A stretch of DNA of 64,000 nt from Osmia lignaria lignaria (GCF_051020975.1 NW_027478161.1:27006001-27070000), one strand, 5' to 3'; numbered from the stretch's first letter, positions 37,236 through 50,992 are shown. Made by a program: numbers and translations. The notes: a model not told the origin generated them from the sequence alone.

Positions 37236-37528
37236 TCAGATGCGTAGTTCTCGAGATATATCAAGATATTTAAAAGTTCCGAAGCCGCACCAACATAATA
37301 GAGATACAGAAACACCGTGGCCCCTTTCTTTGAGATAACTTCCAGTTTAGCTGTGCAGAAGAAGAACAACAAGAAGAAGAAATATCTCGAAATATGTCCG
37401 TCAGGCCCCTTCCCTTGAGATAAATCTGCATATATCTCGGAAACGATGCGAGCTATGGCAAAATGTTAAGAGACCTTTTTGGTAGAGAATGAAGTTTGCT
37501 ACTTTTCATGTTCTATGATATTTTTTGA
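37236..37528. repeat. 293-bp deleted monomer, copy 1
   Basis: 29 bp are missing at 37340/37341: GATAACT joins directly to TCCAGTTTAG, where an NF unit would have CTCTGCAC...GCCACT between them. ACT lies at both edges of the missing segment, giving 3 bp of microhomology. Linked markers are GTTACCTAC and TACG just before the unit and GTTTGCTAC in its tail. Confidence 0.95.
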
Positions 37529-38494
37529 TCAGATGCGTAGTTCTCGAGATATATCAAGATATTTAAAAGCTCCGAAGCCGCACCAACATAATAGAGATAC
37601 AGAAACACCGTGGCCCCTTTCTTTGAGATAACTCTGCACTCTTGCGAGCTGCAAATGCCACTTCCAGCTTAGCTGTGCAGAAGAAGAACAACAAGAAGAA
37701 GAAATATCTCGAAATATGTCCGTCAGGCCCCTTCCCTTGAGATAAATCTGCAAATATCTCGGAAACGAAGCGAGCTATGGCAAAATGTTAAGAGCCTTTA
37801 TTTGTAGAGAATTAAGTTTCCTACTTTTTACGTTCTATGATATTTTTTGATCAGATGCGTAGTTCTCGAGATATATCAAGATATTTAAAAGTTCCGAAGC
37901 CGCACCAACATAATAGAGATACAGAAACACCGTGGCCCCTTTCTTTGAGATAACTCTGCACTATTGCGAGCTGCAAATGCCACTTCCAGTTTAGCTGTGC
38001 AGAAGAAGAACAACAAGAAGAAGAAATATCTCGAAATATGTCCGTCAGGCCCCTTCCCTTGAGATATGTCTGCAAATATCTCGGAAACGAAACGAGCTAT
38101 GGCAAAATGTTGAGAGACCTTTTTTGTAGAGAATTATGTTTCCTACAATTTATGTTCTATGATATTTTTTGATCAGAAGCGTAGTTTTCCAGATATATCG
38201 AGATATTTAAAAGTTCCGAAGCCGCACCAACATAATAGAGATACAGAAACACCGTGGCCCCTTTCTTTGAGATAACTCTGCACTAGTGCGAGCCGCAAAT
38301 GCCACTTCCAGCTTAGCTGTGCAGAAGAAGAACAACAAGAAGAAGAAATATCTCGAAATATGTCCGTCAGGCCCCTTCCCTCGAGATAAATCTGCAAATA
38401 TCTCGGAAACGAAGCGAGCTATGGCAAAATGTTAAGACACCTTTTTTGTAGAGAATTAAGTTTCCTACTTTTTATGTTCTATGATATTTTTCGA

Positions 38495-38815
38495 TCAGAT
38501 GCGTAGTTCTCGAGATATATCAAGATATTTAAAAGTTCCGAAGCCGCACCAACATAATAGAGATACAGAAACACCGTGGCCCCTTTCTTTGAGATAACTC
38601 TGCACTATTGCGAGCTGCAAATGCCACTTCCAGCTTAGCTGTGCAGAAGAAGAACAACAAGAAGAAGAAATATCTCGAAATATGTCCGTCAGGCCCCTTC
38701 CCTTGAGATAAATCTGCAAATATCTCGGAACGAAGCGAGCTATGGCAAAATGTTAAGAGACCTTATTTGTAGAGAATTAGGTTTCCTACTTTTTATGTTC
38801 TATGATATTATTTGA
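38495..38815. repeat. Chimeric monomer at an HOR junction (321 bp)
   Basis: The left part has TTCGATCAG and GTTCCGAAG, as in units that follow an L unit. The right part is the 'gg' type (GCTGCAAATG, TCGGAACGAAG) of 35628, whose own left part reads TTTGATCAG and GCTCCGAAG. The switch lies between GTTCCG and the GCTGCAAATG segment, so this unit is the crossover product that started the second 2867-bp period. Confidence 0.8.
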
Positions 38816-40102
38816 TCAGATGCGTAGTTCTCGAGATATATCAAGATATTTAAAAGTTCCGAAGCCGCACCAACATAATAGAGATACAGAAACACCGTGG
38901 CCCCTTTCTTTGAGATAACTCTACACTATTGCGAGCTGCAAATGCCACTTCCAGCTTAGCTGTGCAGAACAAGAACAACAAGAAGAAGAAATATCTCGAA
39001 ATATGTCCGTCAGGCCCCTTCCCTTGAGATAAATCTGCAAATATCTCGGAACGAAGCGAGCTATGGCAAAATGTTAAGAGACCTTATTTGTAGAGAATTA
39101 GGTTTCCTACTTTTTATGTTCTATGATATTATTTGATCAGATGCGTAGTTCTCGAGATATATCAAGATATTTAAAAGTTCCGAAGCCGCACCAACATAAT
39201 AGAGATACAGAAACACCGTGGCCCCTTTCTTTGAGATAACTCTACACTATTGCGAGCTGCAAATGCCACTTCCAGCTTAGCTGTGCAGAACAAGAACAAC
39301 AAGAAGAAGAAATATCTCGAAATATGTCCGTCAGGCCCCTTCCCTTGAGATAAATCTGCATATATCTCGGAAACGAAGCGAGCTATGGCAAAATGTGAAG
39401 AGACCTTTTTTGTAGAGAATTATGTTTCCTACAATTTATGTTCTATGATATTATTTGATCAGATGCGTAGTTCTCGAGATATATCAAGATATTTAAAAGT
39501 TCCGAAGCCGCACCAACATAATAGAGATACAGAAACACCGTGGCCCCTTTCTTTGAGATAACTCTGCACTATTGCGAGCTGGAAATGCCACTTCCAGTTT
39601 AGCTGTGCAGAAGAAGAACAACAAGAAGAAGAAATATCTCGAAATATGTCCGTCAGGCCCCTTCCCTTGAGATATGTCTGCAAATATCTCGGAAACGAAA
39701 CGAGCTATGGCAAAATGTTGAGAGACCTTTTTTGTAGAGAATTATGTTTCCTACAATTTATGTTCTATGATATTTTTTGATCAGAAGCGTAGTTTTCCAG
39801 ATATATCGAGATATTTAAAAGTTCCGAAGCCGCACCAACATAATAGAGATACAGAAACACCGTGGCCCCTTTCTTTGAGATAACTCTGCACTAGTGCGAG
39901 CCGCAAATGCCACTTCCAGCTTAGCTGTGCAGAAGAAGAACAACAAGAAGAAGAAATATCTCGAAATATGTCCGTCAGGCCCCTTCCCTCGAGATAAATC
40001 TGCAAATATCTCGGAAACGAAGCGAGCTATGGCAAAATGTTAAGACACCTTTTTTGTAGAGAATTAAGTTACCTACTTTTTACGTTCTATGATATTTTTC
40101 GA

Positions 40103-40395
40103 TCAGATGCGTAGTTCTCGAGATATATCAAGATATTTAAAAGTTCCGAAGCCGCACCAACATAATAGAGATACAGAAACACCGTGGCCCCTTTCTTTGA
40201 GATAACTTCCAGTTTAGCTGTGCAGAAGAAGAACAACAAGAAGAAGAAATATCTCGAAATATGTCCGTCAGGCCCCTTCCCTTGAGATAAATCTGCATAT
40301 ATCTCGGAAACGATGCGAGCTATGGCAAAATGTTAAGAGACCTTTTTGGTAGAGAATGAAGTTTGCTACTTTTCATGTTCTATGATATTTTTTGA
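40103..40395. repeat. 293-bp deleted monomer, copy 2
   Basis: Same junction (40207/40208) and the same linked GTTACCTAC and GTTTGCTAC markers. It arrived by the 2867-bp duplication. Confidence 0.95.
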
Positions 40396-41361
40396 TCAGA
40401 TGCGTAGTTCTCGAGATATATCAAGATATTTAAAAGCTCCGAAGCCGCACCAACATAATAGAGATACAGAAACACCGTGGCCCCTTTCTTTGAGATAACT
40501 CTGCACTCTTGCGAGCTGCAAATGCCACTTCCAGCTTAGCTGTGCAGAAGAAGAACAACAAGAAGAAGAAATATCTCGAAATATGTCCGTCAGGCCCCTT
40601 CCCTTGAGATAAATCTGCAAATATCTCGGAAACGAAGCGAGCTATGGCAAAATGTTAAGAGCCTTTATTTGTAGAGAATTAAGTTTCCTACTTTTTACGT
40701 TCTATGATATTTTTTGATCAGATGCGTAGTTCTCGAGATATATCAAGATATTTAAAAGTTCCGAAGCCGCACCAACATAATAGAGATACAGAAACACCGT
40801 GGCCCCTTTCTTTGAGATAACTCTGCACTATTGCGAGCTGCAAATGCCACTTCCAGTTTAGCTGTGCAGAAGAAGAACAACAAGAAGAAGAAATATCTCG
40901 AAATATGTCCGTCAGGCCCCTTCCCTTGAGATATGTCTGCAAATATCTCGGAAACGAAACGAGCTATGGCAAAATGTTGAGAGACCTTTTTTGTAGAGAA
41001 TTATGTTTCCTACAATTTATGTTCTATGATATTTTTTGATCAGAAGCGTAGTTTTCCAGATATATCGAGATATTTAAAAGTTCCGAAGCCGCACCAACAT
41101 AATAGAGATACAGAAACACCGTGGCCCCTTTCTTTGAGATAACTCTGCACTAGTGCGAGCCGCAAATGCCACTTCCAGCTTAGCTGTGCAGAAGAAGAAC
41201 AACAAGAAGAAGAAATATCTCGAAATATGTCCGTCAGGCCCCTTCCCTCGAGATAAATCTGCAAATATCTCGGAAACGAAGCGAGCTATGGCAAAATGTT
41301 AAGACACCTTTTTTGTAGAGAATTAAGTTACCTACTTTTTACGTTCTATGATATTTTTCGA

Positions 41362-41654
41362 TCAGATGCGTAGTTCTCGAGATATATCAAGATATTTAAA
41401 AGTTCCGAAGCCGCACCAACATAATAGAGATACAGAAACACCGTGGCCCCTTTCTTTGAGATAACTTCCAGTTTAGCTGTGCAGAAGAAGAACAACAAGA
41501 AGAAGAAATATCTCGAAATATGTCCGTCAGGCCCCTTCCCTTGAGATAAATCTGCATATATCTCGGAAACGATGCGAGCTATGGCAAAATGTTAAGAGAC
41601 CTTTTTGGTAGAGAATGAAGTTTGCTACTTTTCATGTTCTATGATATTTTTTGA
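41362..41654. repeat. 293-bp deleted monomer, copy 3
   Basis: Same junction (41466/41467) and linked markers. It arrived by the 1259-bp tandem duplication. Confidence 0.95.
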
Positions 41655-42620
41655 TCAGATGCGTAGTTCTCGAGATATATCAAGATATTTAAAAGCTCCG
41701 AAGCCGCACCAACATAATAGAGATACAGAAACACCGTGGCCCCTTTCTTTGAGATAACTCTGCACTCTTGCGAGCTGCAAATGCCACTTCCAGCTTAGCT
41801 GTGCAGAAGAAGAACAACAAGAAGAAGAAATATCTCGAAATATGTCCGTCAGGCCCCTTCCCTTGAGATAAATCTGCAAATATCTCGGAAACGAAGCGAG
41901 CTATGGCAAAATGTTAAGAGCCTTTATTTGTAGAGAATTAAGTTTCCTACTTTTTACGTTCTATGATATTTTTTGATCAGATGCGTAGTTCTCGAGATAT
42001 ATCAAGATATTTAAAAGTTCCGAAGCCGCACCAACATAATAGAGATACAGAAACACCGTGGCCCCTTTCTTTGAGATAACTCTGCACTATTGCGAGCTGC
42101 AAATGCCACTTCCAGTTTAGCTGTGCAGAAGAAGAACAACAAGAAGAAGAAATATCTCGAAATATGTCCGTCAGGCCCCTTCCCTTGAGATATGTCTGCA
42201 AATATCTCGGAAACGAAACGAGCTATGGCAAAATGTTGAGAGACCTTTTTTGTAGAGAATTATGTTTCCTACAATTTATGTTCTATGATATTTTTTGATC
42301 AGAAGCGTAGTTTTCCAGATATATCGAGATATTTAAAAGTTCCGAAGCCGCACCAACATAATAGAGATACAGAAACACCGTGGCCCCTTTCTTTGAGATA
42401 ACTCTGCACTAGTGCGAGCCGCAAATGCCACTTCCAGCTTAGCTGTGCAGAAGAAGAACAACAAGAAGAAGAAATATCTCGAAATATGTCCGTCAGGCCC
42501 CTTCCCTCGAGATAAATCTGCAAATATCTCGGAAACGAAGCGAGCTATGGCAAAATGTTAAGACACCTTTTTTGTAGAGAATTAAGTTTCCTACTTTTTA
42601 TGTTCTATGATATTTTTCGA

Positions 42621-42942
42621 TCAGATGCGTAGTTCTCGAGATATATCAAGATATTTAAAAGTTCCGAAGCCGCACCAACATAATAGAGATACAGAAACAC
42701 CGTGGCCCCTTTCTTTGAGATAACTCTGCACTCTTGCGAGCTGCAAATGCCACTTCCAGCTTAGCTGTGCAGAAGAAGAACAACAAGAAGAAGAAATATC
42801 TCGAAATATGTCCGTCAGGCCCCTTCCCTTGAGATAAATCTGCAAATATCTCGGAAACGAAGCGAGCTATGGCAAAATGTTAAGAGCCTTTATTTGTAGA
42901 GAATTAAGTTTCCTACTTTTTACGTTCTATGATATTTTTTGA
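42621..42942. repeat. Chimeric monomer NF/LARVQ
   Basis: The front (TTCGATCAG, GTTCCGAAGCC) matches the NF unit at 55148. The back (CACTCTTGCG, CAAATATC, AAGAGCCTTTATTTG) matches LARVQ at 55470. 55148-55791 appears to preserve the two-unit parent arrangement, so one monomer's length was removed here with no net change in phase. Confidence 0.8.
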
Positions 42943-45900
42943 TCAGATGCGTAGTTCTCGAGATATATCAAGATATTTAAAAGTTCCGAAGCCGCACCAA
43001 CATAATAGAGATACAGAAACACCGTGGCCCCTTTCTTTGAGATAACTCTGCACTATTGCGAGCTGCAAATGCCACTTCCAGTTTAGCTGTGCAGAAGAAG
43101 AACAACAAGAAGAAGAAATATCTCGAAATATGTCCGTCAGGCCCCTTCCCTTGAGATATGTCTGCAAATATCTCGGAAACGAAACGAGCTATGGCAAAAT
43201 GTTGAGAGACCTTTTTTGTAGAGAATTATGTTTCCTACAATTTATGTTCTATGATATTTTTTGATCAGAAGCGTAGTTTTCCAGATATATCGAGATATTT
43301 AAAAGTTCCGAAGCCGCACCAACATAATAGAGATACAGAAACACCGTGGCCCCTTTCTTTGAGATAACTCTGCACTAGTGCGAGCCGCAAATGCCACTTC
43401 CAGCTTAGCTGTGCAGAAGAAGAACAACAAGAAGAAGAAATATCTCGAAATATGTCCGTCAGGCCCCTTCCCTCGAGATAAATCTGCAAATATCTCGGAA
43501 ACGAAGCGAGCTATGGCAAAATGTTAAGACACCTTTTTTGTAGAGAATTAAGTTTCCTACTTTTTATGTTCTATGATATTTTTCGATCAGATGCGTAGTT
43601 CTCGAGATATATCAAGATATTTAAAAGCTCCGAAGCCCCACCAACATAATAGAGATACAGAAACACCGTGGCCCCTTTCTTTGAGATAACTCTGCACTCT
43701 TGCGAGCTGCAAATGCCACTTCCAGCTTAGCTGTGCAGAAGAAGAACAACAAGAAGAAGAAATATCTCGAAATATGTCCGTCAGGCCCCTTCCCTTGAGA
43801 TAAATCTGCAAATATCTCGGAAACGAAGCGAGCTATGGCAAAATGTTAAGAGCCTTTATTTGTAGAGAATTAAGTTTCCTACTTTTTACGTTCTATGATA
43901 TTTTTTGATCAGATGCGTAGTTCTCGAGATATATCAAGATATTTAAAAGTTCCGAAGCCGCACCAACATAATAGAGATACAGAAACACCGTGGCCCCTTT
44001 CTTTGAGATAACTCTGCACTATTGCGAGCTGCAAATGCCACTTCCAGTTTAGCTGTGCAGAAGAAGAACAACAAGAAGAAGAAATATCTCGAAATATGTC
44101 CGTCAGGCCCCTTCCCTTGAGATATGTCTGCAAATATCTCGGAAACGAAACGAGCTATGGCAAAATGTTCAGAGACCTTTTTTGTAGAGAATTATGTTTC
44201 CTACAATTTATGTTCTATGATATTTTTTGATCAGAAGCGTAGTTTTCCAGATATATCGAGATATTTAAAAGTTCCGAAGCCGCACCAACATAATAGAGAT
44301 ACAGAAACACCGTGGCCCCTTTCTTTGAGATAACTCTGCACTAGTGCGAGCCGCAAATGCCACTTCCAGCTTAGCTGTGCAGAAGAAGAACAACAAGAAG
44401 AAGAAATATCTCGAAATATGTCCGTCAGGCCCCTTCCCTCGAGATAAATCTGCAAATATCTCGGAAACGAAGCGAGCTATGGCAAAATGTTAAGACACCT
44501 TTTTTGTAGAGCATTAAGTTTCCTACTTTTTATGTTCTATGATATTTTTCGATCAGATGCGTAGTTCTCGAGATATATCAAGATATTTAAAAGTTCCGAA
44601 GCCGCACCAACATAATAGAGATACAGAAACACCGTGGCCCCTTTCTTTGAGATAACTCTGCACTATTGCGAGCTGCAAATGCCACTTCCAGTTTAGCTGT
44701 GCAGAAGAAGAACAACAAGAAGAAGAAATATCTCGAAATATGTCCGTCAGGCCCCTTCCCTTGAGATATGTCTGCAAATATCTCGGAAACGAAACGAGCT
44801 ATGGCAAAATGTTGAGAGACCTTTTTTGTAGAGAATTATGTTTCCTACAATTTATGTTCTATGATATTTTTTGATCAGAAGCGTAGTTTTCCAGATATAT
44901 CGAGATATTTAAAAGTTCCGAAGCCGCACCAACATAATAGAGATACAGAAACACCGTGGCCCCTTTCTTTGAGATAACTCTGCACTAGTGCGAGCCGCAA
45001 ATGCCACTTCCAGCTTAGCTGTGCAGAAGAAGAACAACAAGAAGAAGAAATATCTCGAAATATGTCCGTCAGGCCCCTTCCCTCGAGATAAATCTGCAAA
45101 TATCTCGGAAACGAAGCGAGCTATGGCAAAATGTTAAGACACCTTTTTTGTAGAGAATTAAGTTTCCTACTTTTTATGTTCTATGATATTTTTCGATCAG
45201 ATGCGTAGTTCTCGAGATATATCAAGATATTTAAAAGCTCCGAAGCCCCACCAACATAATAGAGATACAGAAACACCGTGGCCCCTTTCTTTGAGATAAC
45301 TCTGCACTCTTGCGAGCTGCAAATGCCACTTCCAGCTTAGCTGTGCAGAAGAAGAACAACAAGAAGAAGAAATATCTCGAAATATGTCCGTCAGGCCCCT
45401 TCCCTTGAGATAAATCTGCAAATATCTCGGAAACGAAGCGAGCTATGGCAAAATGTTAAGAGCCTTTATTTGTAGAGAATTAAGTTTCCTACTTTTTACG
45501 TTCTATGATATTTTTTGATCAGATGCGTAGTTCTCGAGATATATCAAGATATTTAAAAGTTCCGAAGCCGCACCAACATAATAGAGATACAGAAACACCG
45601 TGGCCCCTTTCTTTGAGATAACTCTGCACTATTGCGAGCTGCAAATGCCACTTCCAGTTTAGCTGTGCAGAAGAAGAACAACAAGAAGAAGAAATATCTC
45701 GAAATATGTCCGTCAGGCCCCTTCCCTTGAGATATGTCTGCAAATATCTCGGAAACGAAACGAGCTATGGCAAAATGTTCAGAGACCTTTTTTGTAGAGA
45801 ATTATGTTTCCTACAATTTATGTTCTATGATATTTTTTGATCAGAAGCGTAGTTTTCCAGATATATCGAGATATTTAAAAGTTCCGAAGCCGCACCAACA

Positions 45901-46162
45901 TAATAGAGATACAGAAACACCGTGGCCCCTTTCTTTGAGATAACTCTGCACTAGTGCGAGCCGCAAATGCCACTTCCAGCTTAGCTGTGCAGAAGAAGAA
46001 CAACAAGAAGAAGAAATATCTCGAAATATGTCCGTCAGGCCCCTTCCCTCGAGATAAATCTGCAAATATCTCGGAAACGAAGCGAGCTATGGCAAAATGT
46101 TAAGACACCTTTTTTGTAGAGCATTAAGTTTCCTACTTTTTATGTTCTATGATATTTTTCGA
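42621..46162. repeat. 3-monomer (966 bp) and 5-monomer (1610 bp) higher-order repeats
   Basis: LARVQ-QN-L triplets start at 42621, 43587 and 45197. Between them, 44553-45196 is a QN-L pair that lacks its LARVQ unit. Units 43587, 43909 and 44231 (private GAAGCCCCACC, GTTCAGAGACC and GTAGAGCATTAAG) are repeated at 45197, 45519 and 45841, giving a 1610-bp period laid over the 966-bp one. Confidence 0.92.
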
Positions 46163-47450
46163 TCAGATGCGTAGTTCTCGAGATATATCAAGATATTTAA
46201 AAGTTCCGAAGCCGCACCAACATAATAGAGATACAGAAACACCGTGGCCCCTTTCTTTGAGATAACTCTGCACTATTGCGAGCTGGAAATGCCACTTCCA
46301 GTTTAGCTGTGCAGAAGAAGAACAACAAGAAGAAGAAATATCTCGAAATATGTCCGTCAGGCCCCTTCCCTTGAGATAAATCTGCATATATCTCGGAAAC
46401 GATGCGAGCTATGGCAAAATGTTAAGAGACCTTTTTGGTAGAGAATGAAGTTTCCTACTTTTCATGTTCTATGATATTTTTTGATCAGATGCGTAGTTCT
46501 CGAGATATATCAAGATATTTAAAAGCTCCGAAGCCGCACCAACATAATAGAGATACAGAAACACCGTGGCCCCTTTCTTTGAGATAACTCTGCACTCTTG
46601 CGAGCTGCAAATGCCACTTCCAGCTTAGCTGTGCAGAAGAAGAACAACAAGAAGAAGAAATATCTCGAAATATGTCCGTCAGGCCCCTTCCCTTGAGATA
46701 AATCTGCAAATATCTCGGAAACGAAGCGAGCTATGGCAAAATGTTAAGAGCCTTTATTTGTAGAGAATTAAGTTTCCTACTTTTTACGTTCTATGATATT
46801 TTTTGATCAGATGCGTAGTTCTCGAGATATATCAAGATATTTAAAAGTTCCGAAGCCGCACCAACATAATAGAGATACAGAAACACCGTGGCCCCTTTCT
46901 TTGAGATAACTCTGCACTATTGCGAGCTGCAAATGCCACTTCCAGTTTAGCTGTGCAGAAGAAGAACAACAAGAAGAAGAAATATCTCGAAATATGTCCG
47001 TCAGGCCCCTTCCCTTGAGATAAATCTGCATATATCTCGGAAACGATGCGAGCTATGGCAAAATGTTAAGAGACCTTTTTGGTAGAGAATGAAGTTTCCT
47101 ACTTTTCATGTTCTATGATATTTTTTGATCAGATGCGTAGTTCTCGAGATATATCAAGATATTTAAAAGCTCCGAAGCCGCACCAACATAATAGAGATAC
47201 AGAAACACCGTGGCCCCTTTCTTTGAGATAACTCTGCACTCTTGCGAGCTGCAAATGCCACTTCCAGCTTAGCTGTGCAGAAGAAGAACAACAAGAAGAA
47301 GAAATATCTCGAAATATGTCCGTCAGGCCCCTTCCCTTGAGATAAATCTGCATATATCTCGGAAACGATGCGAGCTATGGCAAAATGTTAAGAGACCTTT
47401 TTGGTAGAGAATGAAGTTTCCTACTTTTCATGTTCTATGATATTTTTTGA
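45197..47450. repeat. Segmental duplication, copy 1 (offset 11239 bp)
   Basis: The seven-unit string starting with the GAAGCCCCACC LARVQ unit, then GTTCAGAG QN, GCATTAAG L, NF, LARVQ, QN/NF chimera and LARVQ recurs at 56436-58689. The copies part inside the last unit: CATATATC...GATGCG here, CAAATATC...GAAGCG there. Confidence 0.9.
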
Positions 47451-50400
47451 TCAGATGCGTAGTTCTCGAGATATATCAAGATATTTAAAAGCTCCGAAGC
47501 CGCACCAACATAATAGAGATACAGAAACACCGTGGCCCCTTTCTTTGAGATAACTCTTCACTCTTGCGAGCTGCAAATGCCACTTCCAGCTTAGCTGTGC
47601 AGAAGAAGAACAACAAGAAGAAGAAATATCTCGAAATATGTCCGTCAGGCCCCTTCCCTTGAGATATGTCTGCAAATATCTCGGAAACGAAACGAGCTAT
47701 GGCAAAATGTTAAGAGACCTTATTTGTAGAGAATTAAGTTTCCTACTTTTTATGTTCTATGATATTATTTGATCAGATGCGTAGTTCTCGAGATATATCA
47801 AGATATTTAAAAGTTCCGAAGCCGCACCAACATAATAGAGATACAGAAACACCGTGGCCCCTTTCTTTGAGATAACTCTGCACTATTGCGAGCTGGAAAT
47901 GCCACTTCCAGTTTAGCTGTGCAGAAGAAGAACAACAAGAAGAAGAAATATCTCGAAATATGTCCGTCAGGCCCCTTCCCTTGAGATAAATCTGCATATA
48001 TCTCGGAAACGATGCGAGCTATGGCAAAATGTTAAGAGACCTTTTTGGTAGAGAATGAAGTTTCCTACTTTTCATGTTCTATGATATTTTTTTATCAGAT
48101 GCGTAGTTCTCGAGATATATCAAGATATTTAAAAGTTCCGAAGCCGCACCAACATAATAGAGATACAGAAACACCGTGGCCCCTTTCTTTGAGATAACTC
48201 TGCACTATTGCGAGCTGCAAATGCCACTTCCAGTTTAGCTGTGCAGAAGAAGAACAACAAGAAGAAGAAATATCTCGAAATATGTCCGTCAGGCCCCTTC
48301 CCTTGAGATATGTCTGCAAATATCTCGGAAACGAAACGAGCTATGGCAAAATGTTCAGAGACCTTTTTTGTAGAGAATTATGTTTCCTACAATTTATGTT
48401 CTATGATATTTTTTGATCAGAAGCGTAGTTTTCCAGATATATCGAGATATTTAAAAGTTCCGAAGCCGCACCAACATAATAGAGATACAGAAACACCGTG
48501 GCCCCTTTCTTTGAGATAACTCTGCACTAGTGCGAGCCGCAAATGCCACTTCCAGCTTAGCTGTGCAGAAGAAGAACAACAAGAAGAAGAAATATCTCGA
48601 AATATGTCCGTCAGGCCCCTTCCCTCGAGATAAATCTGCAAATATCTCGGAAACGAAGCGAGCTATGGCAAAATGTTAAGACACCTTTTTTGTAGAGCAT
48701 TAAGTTTCCTACTTTTTATGTTCTATGATATTTTTCGATCAGATGCGTAGTTCTCGAGATATATCAAGATATTTAAAAGTTCCGAAGCCGCACCAACATA
48801 ATAGAGATACAGAAACACCGTGGCCCCTTTCTTTGAGATAACTCTGCACTATTGCGAGCTGGAAATGCCACTTCCAGTTTAGCTGTGCAGAAGAAGAACA
48901 ACAAGAAGAAGAAATATCTCGAAATATGTCCGTCAGGCCCCTTCCCTTGAGATAAATCTGCATATATCTCGGAAACGATGCGAGCTATGGCAAAATGTTA
49001 AGAGACCTTTTTGGTAGAGAATGAAGTTTCCTACTTTTCATGTTCTATGATATTTTTTGATCAGATGCGTAGTTCTCGAGATATATCAAGATATTTAAAA
49101 GCTCCGAAGCCGCACCAACATAATAGAGATACAGAAACACCGTGGCCCCTTTCTTTGAGATAACTCTGCACTCTTGCGAGCTGCAAATGCCACTTCCAGC
49201 TTAGCTGTGCAGAAGAAGAACAACAAGAAGAAGAAATATCTCGAAATATGTCCGTCAGGCCCCTTCCCTTGAGATAAATCTGCAAATATCTCGGAAACGA
49301 AGCGAGCTATGGCAAAATGTTAAGAGCCTTTATTTGTAGAGAATTAAGTTTCCTACTTTTTACGTTCTATGATATTTTTTGATCAGATGCGTAGTTCTCG
49401 AGATATATCAAGATATTTAAAAGTTCCGAAGCCGCACCAACATAATAGAGATACAGAAACACCGTGGCCCCTTTCTTTGAGATAACTCTGCACTATTGCG
49501 AGCTGCAAATGCCACTTCCAGTTTAGCTGTGCAGAAGAAGAACAACAAGAAGAAGAAATATCTCGAAATATGTCCGTCAGGCCCCTTCCCTTGAGATAAA
49601 TCTGCATATATCTCGGAAACGATGCGAGCTATGGCAAAATGTTAAGAGACCTTTTTGGTAGAGAATGAAGTTTCCTACTTTTCATGTTCTATGATATTTT
49701 TTGATCAGATGCGTAGTTCTCGAGATATATCAAGATATTTAAAAGCTCCGAAGCCGCACCAACATAATAGAGATACAGAAACACCGTGGCCCCTTTCTTT
49801 GAGATAACTCTGCACTCTTGCGAGCTGCAAATGCCACTTCCAGCTTAGCTGTGCAGAAGAAGAACAACAAGAAGAAGAAATATCTCGAAATATGTCCGTC
49901 AGGCCCCTTCCCTTGAGATAAATCTGCATATATCTCGGAAACGATGCGAGCTATGGCAAAATGTTAAGAGACCTTTTTGGTAGAGAATGAAGTTTCCTAC
50001 TTTTCATGTTCTATGATATTTTTTGATCAGATGCGTAGTTCTCGAGATATATCAAGATATTTAAAAGCTCCGAAGCCGCACCAACATAATAGAGATACAG
50101 AAACACCGTGGCCCCTTTCTTTGAGATAACTCTTCACTCTTGCGAGCTGCAAATGCCACTTCCAGCTTAGCTGTGCAGAAGAAGAACAACAAGAAGAAGA
50201 AATATCTCGAAATATGTCCGTCAGGCCCCTTCCCTTGAGATATGTCTGCAAATATCTCGGAAACGAAACGAGCTATGGCAAAATGTTAAGAGACCTTATT
50301 TGTAGAGAATTAAGTTTCCTACTTTTTATGTTCTATGATATTATTTGATCAGATGCGTAGTTCTCGAGATATATCAAGATATTTAAAAGTTCCGAAGCCG

Positions 50401-50992
50401 CACCAACATAATAGAGATACAGAAACACCGTGGCCCCTTTCTTTGAGATAACTCTGCACTATTGCGAGCTGGAAATGCCACTTCCAGTTTAGCTGTGCAG
50501 AAGAAGAACAACAAGAAGAAGAAATATCTCGAAATATGTCCGTCAGGCCCCTTCCCTTGAGATAAATCTGCATATATCTCGGAAACGATGCGAGCTATGG
50601 CAAAATGTTAAGAGACCTTTTTGGTAGAGAATGAAGTTTCCTACTTTTCATGTTCTATGATATTTTTTTATCAGATGCGTAGTTCTCGAGATATATCAAG
50701 ATATTTAAAAGTTCCGAAGCCGCACCAACATAATAGAGATACAGAAACACCGTGGCCCCTTTCTTTGAGATAACTCTGCACTATTGCGAGCTGCAAATGC
50801 CACTTCCAGCTTAGCTGTGCAGAAGAAGAACAACAAGAAGAAGAAATATCTCGAAATATGTCCGTCAGGCCCCTTCCCTTGAGATAAATCTGTATATATC
50901 TCGGAAACGAAGCGAGCTATGGCAAAATGTTAAGAGACCTTTTTTGTAGAGAATTAAGTTTCCTACTTTTTATGTTCTATGATATTTTTCGA
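45841..50992. repeat. 8-monomer higher-order repeat, 2 x 2576 bp
   Basis: Units 45841, 46163, 46485, 46807, 47129, 47451 and 47773 (L with GCATTAAG, NF, LARVQ, QN/NF chimera, LARVQ/NF chimera, LARVK, NF) recur in the same order from 48417 to 50349, exactly 2576 bp away. The eighth unit differs: QN at 48095, but a CTGTATATATC unit at 50671. There the second period runs into sequence that matches 33052. Confidence 0.93.
46807..47128. repeat. Chimeric monomer QN/NF (also 49383 and 58046)
   Basis: The front is QN (GCTGCAAATG with CCAGTTTAG). The back is NF (GATAAATCTGCATAT, GATGCG, TTTGGTAGAG) instead of GATATGTCTGC. The same chimera was carried to 49383 by the 2576-bp repeat and to 58046 by the 11239-bp-offset duplication. 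Confidence 0.8.

Larger units (their letters stand above)
32408..38494. repeat. Large segmental duplication, copy 1 (about 6.1 kb)
   Basis: The unit string beginning LARVK, NF, CTGTATATATC unit, GCTGGAATTGCC unit, GTTCCTTTGAGCTG unit and L with TACATCTGC is matched by 50027-55147. The offset is 17619 bp at the left and 16653 bp at the right, because copy 2 lacks 966 bp (three monomers). The right part includes the two 'gg' units and the 293-bp unit. Confidence 0.9.
35628..41361. repeat. 9-monomer higher-order repeat, 2 x 2867 bp
   Basis: The order 'gg', 'gg', CATATAT/TGAAGAG unit, NF-like with GATATGTC, L, 293-bp deleted unit, LARVQ, QN, L occupies 35628-38494 and recurs as 38495-41361. The period is 2867 bp: nine monomers, minus 29 bp in the deleted unit and one base in each of the two 'gg' units. 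The first unit of the second period (38495) is a chimera and marks the junction. Confidence 0.92.
40103..42620. repeat. 4-monomer higher-order repeat, 2 x 1259 bp
   Basis: The order 293-bp deleted unit, LARVQ, QN, L at 40103-41361 is repeated at 41362-42620. The period is 1259 bp (4 x 322 minus 29). The second period's last unit (42299) ends AAGTTTCCTAC...TATG rather than AAGTTACCTAC...TACG. It therefore switches to the L type that feeds the following trimer array. Confidence 0.93.
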
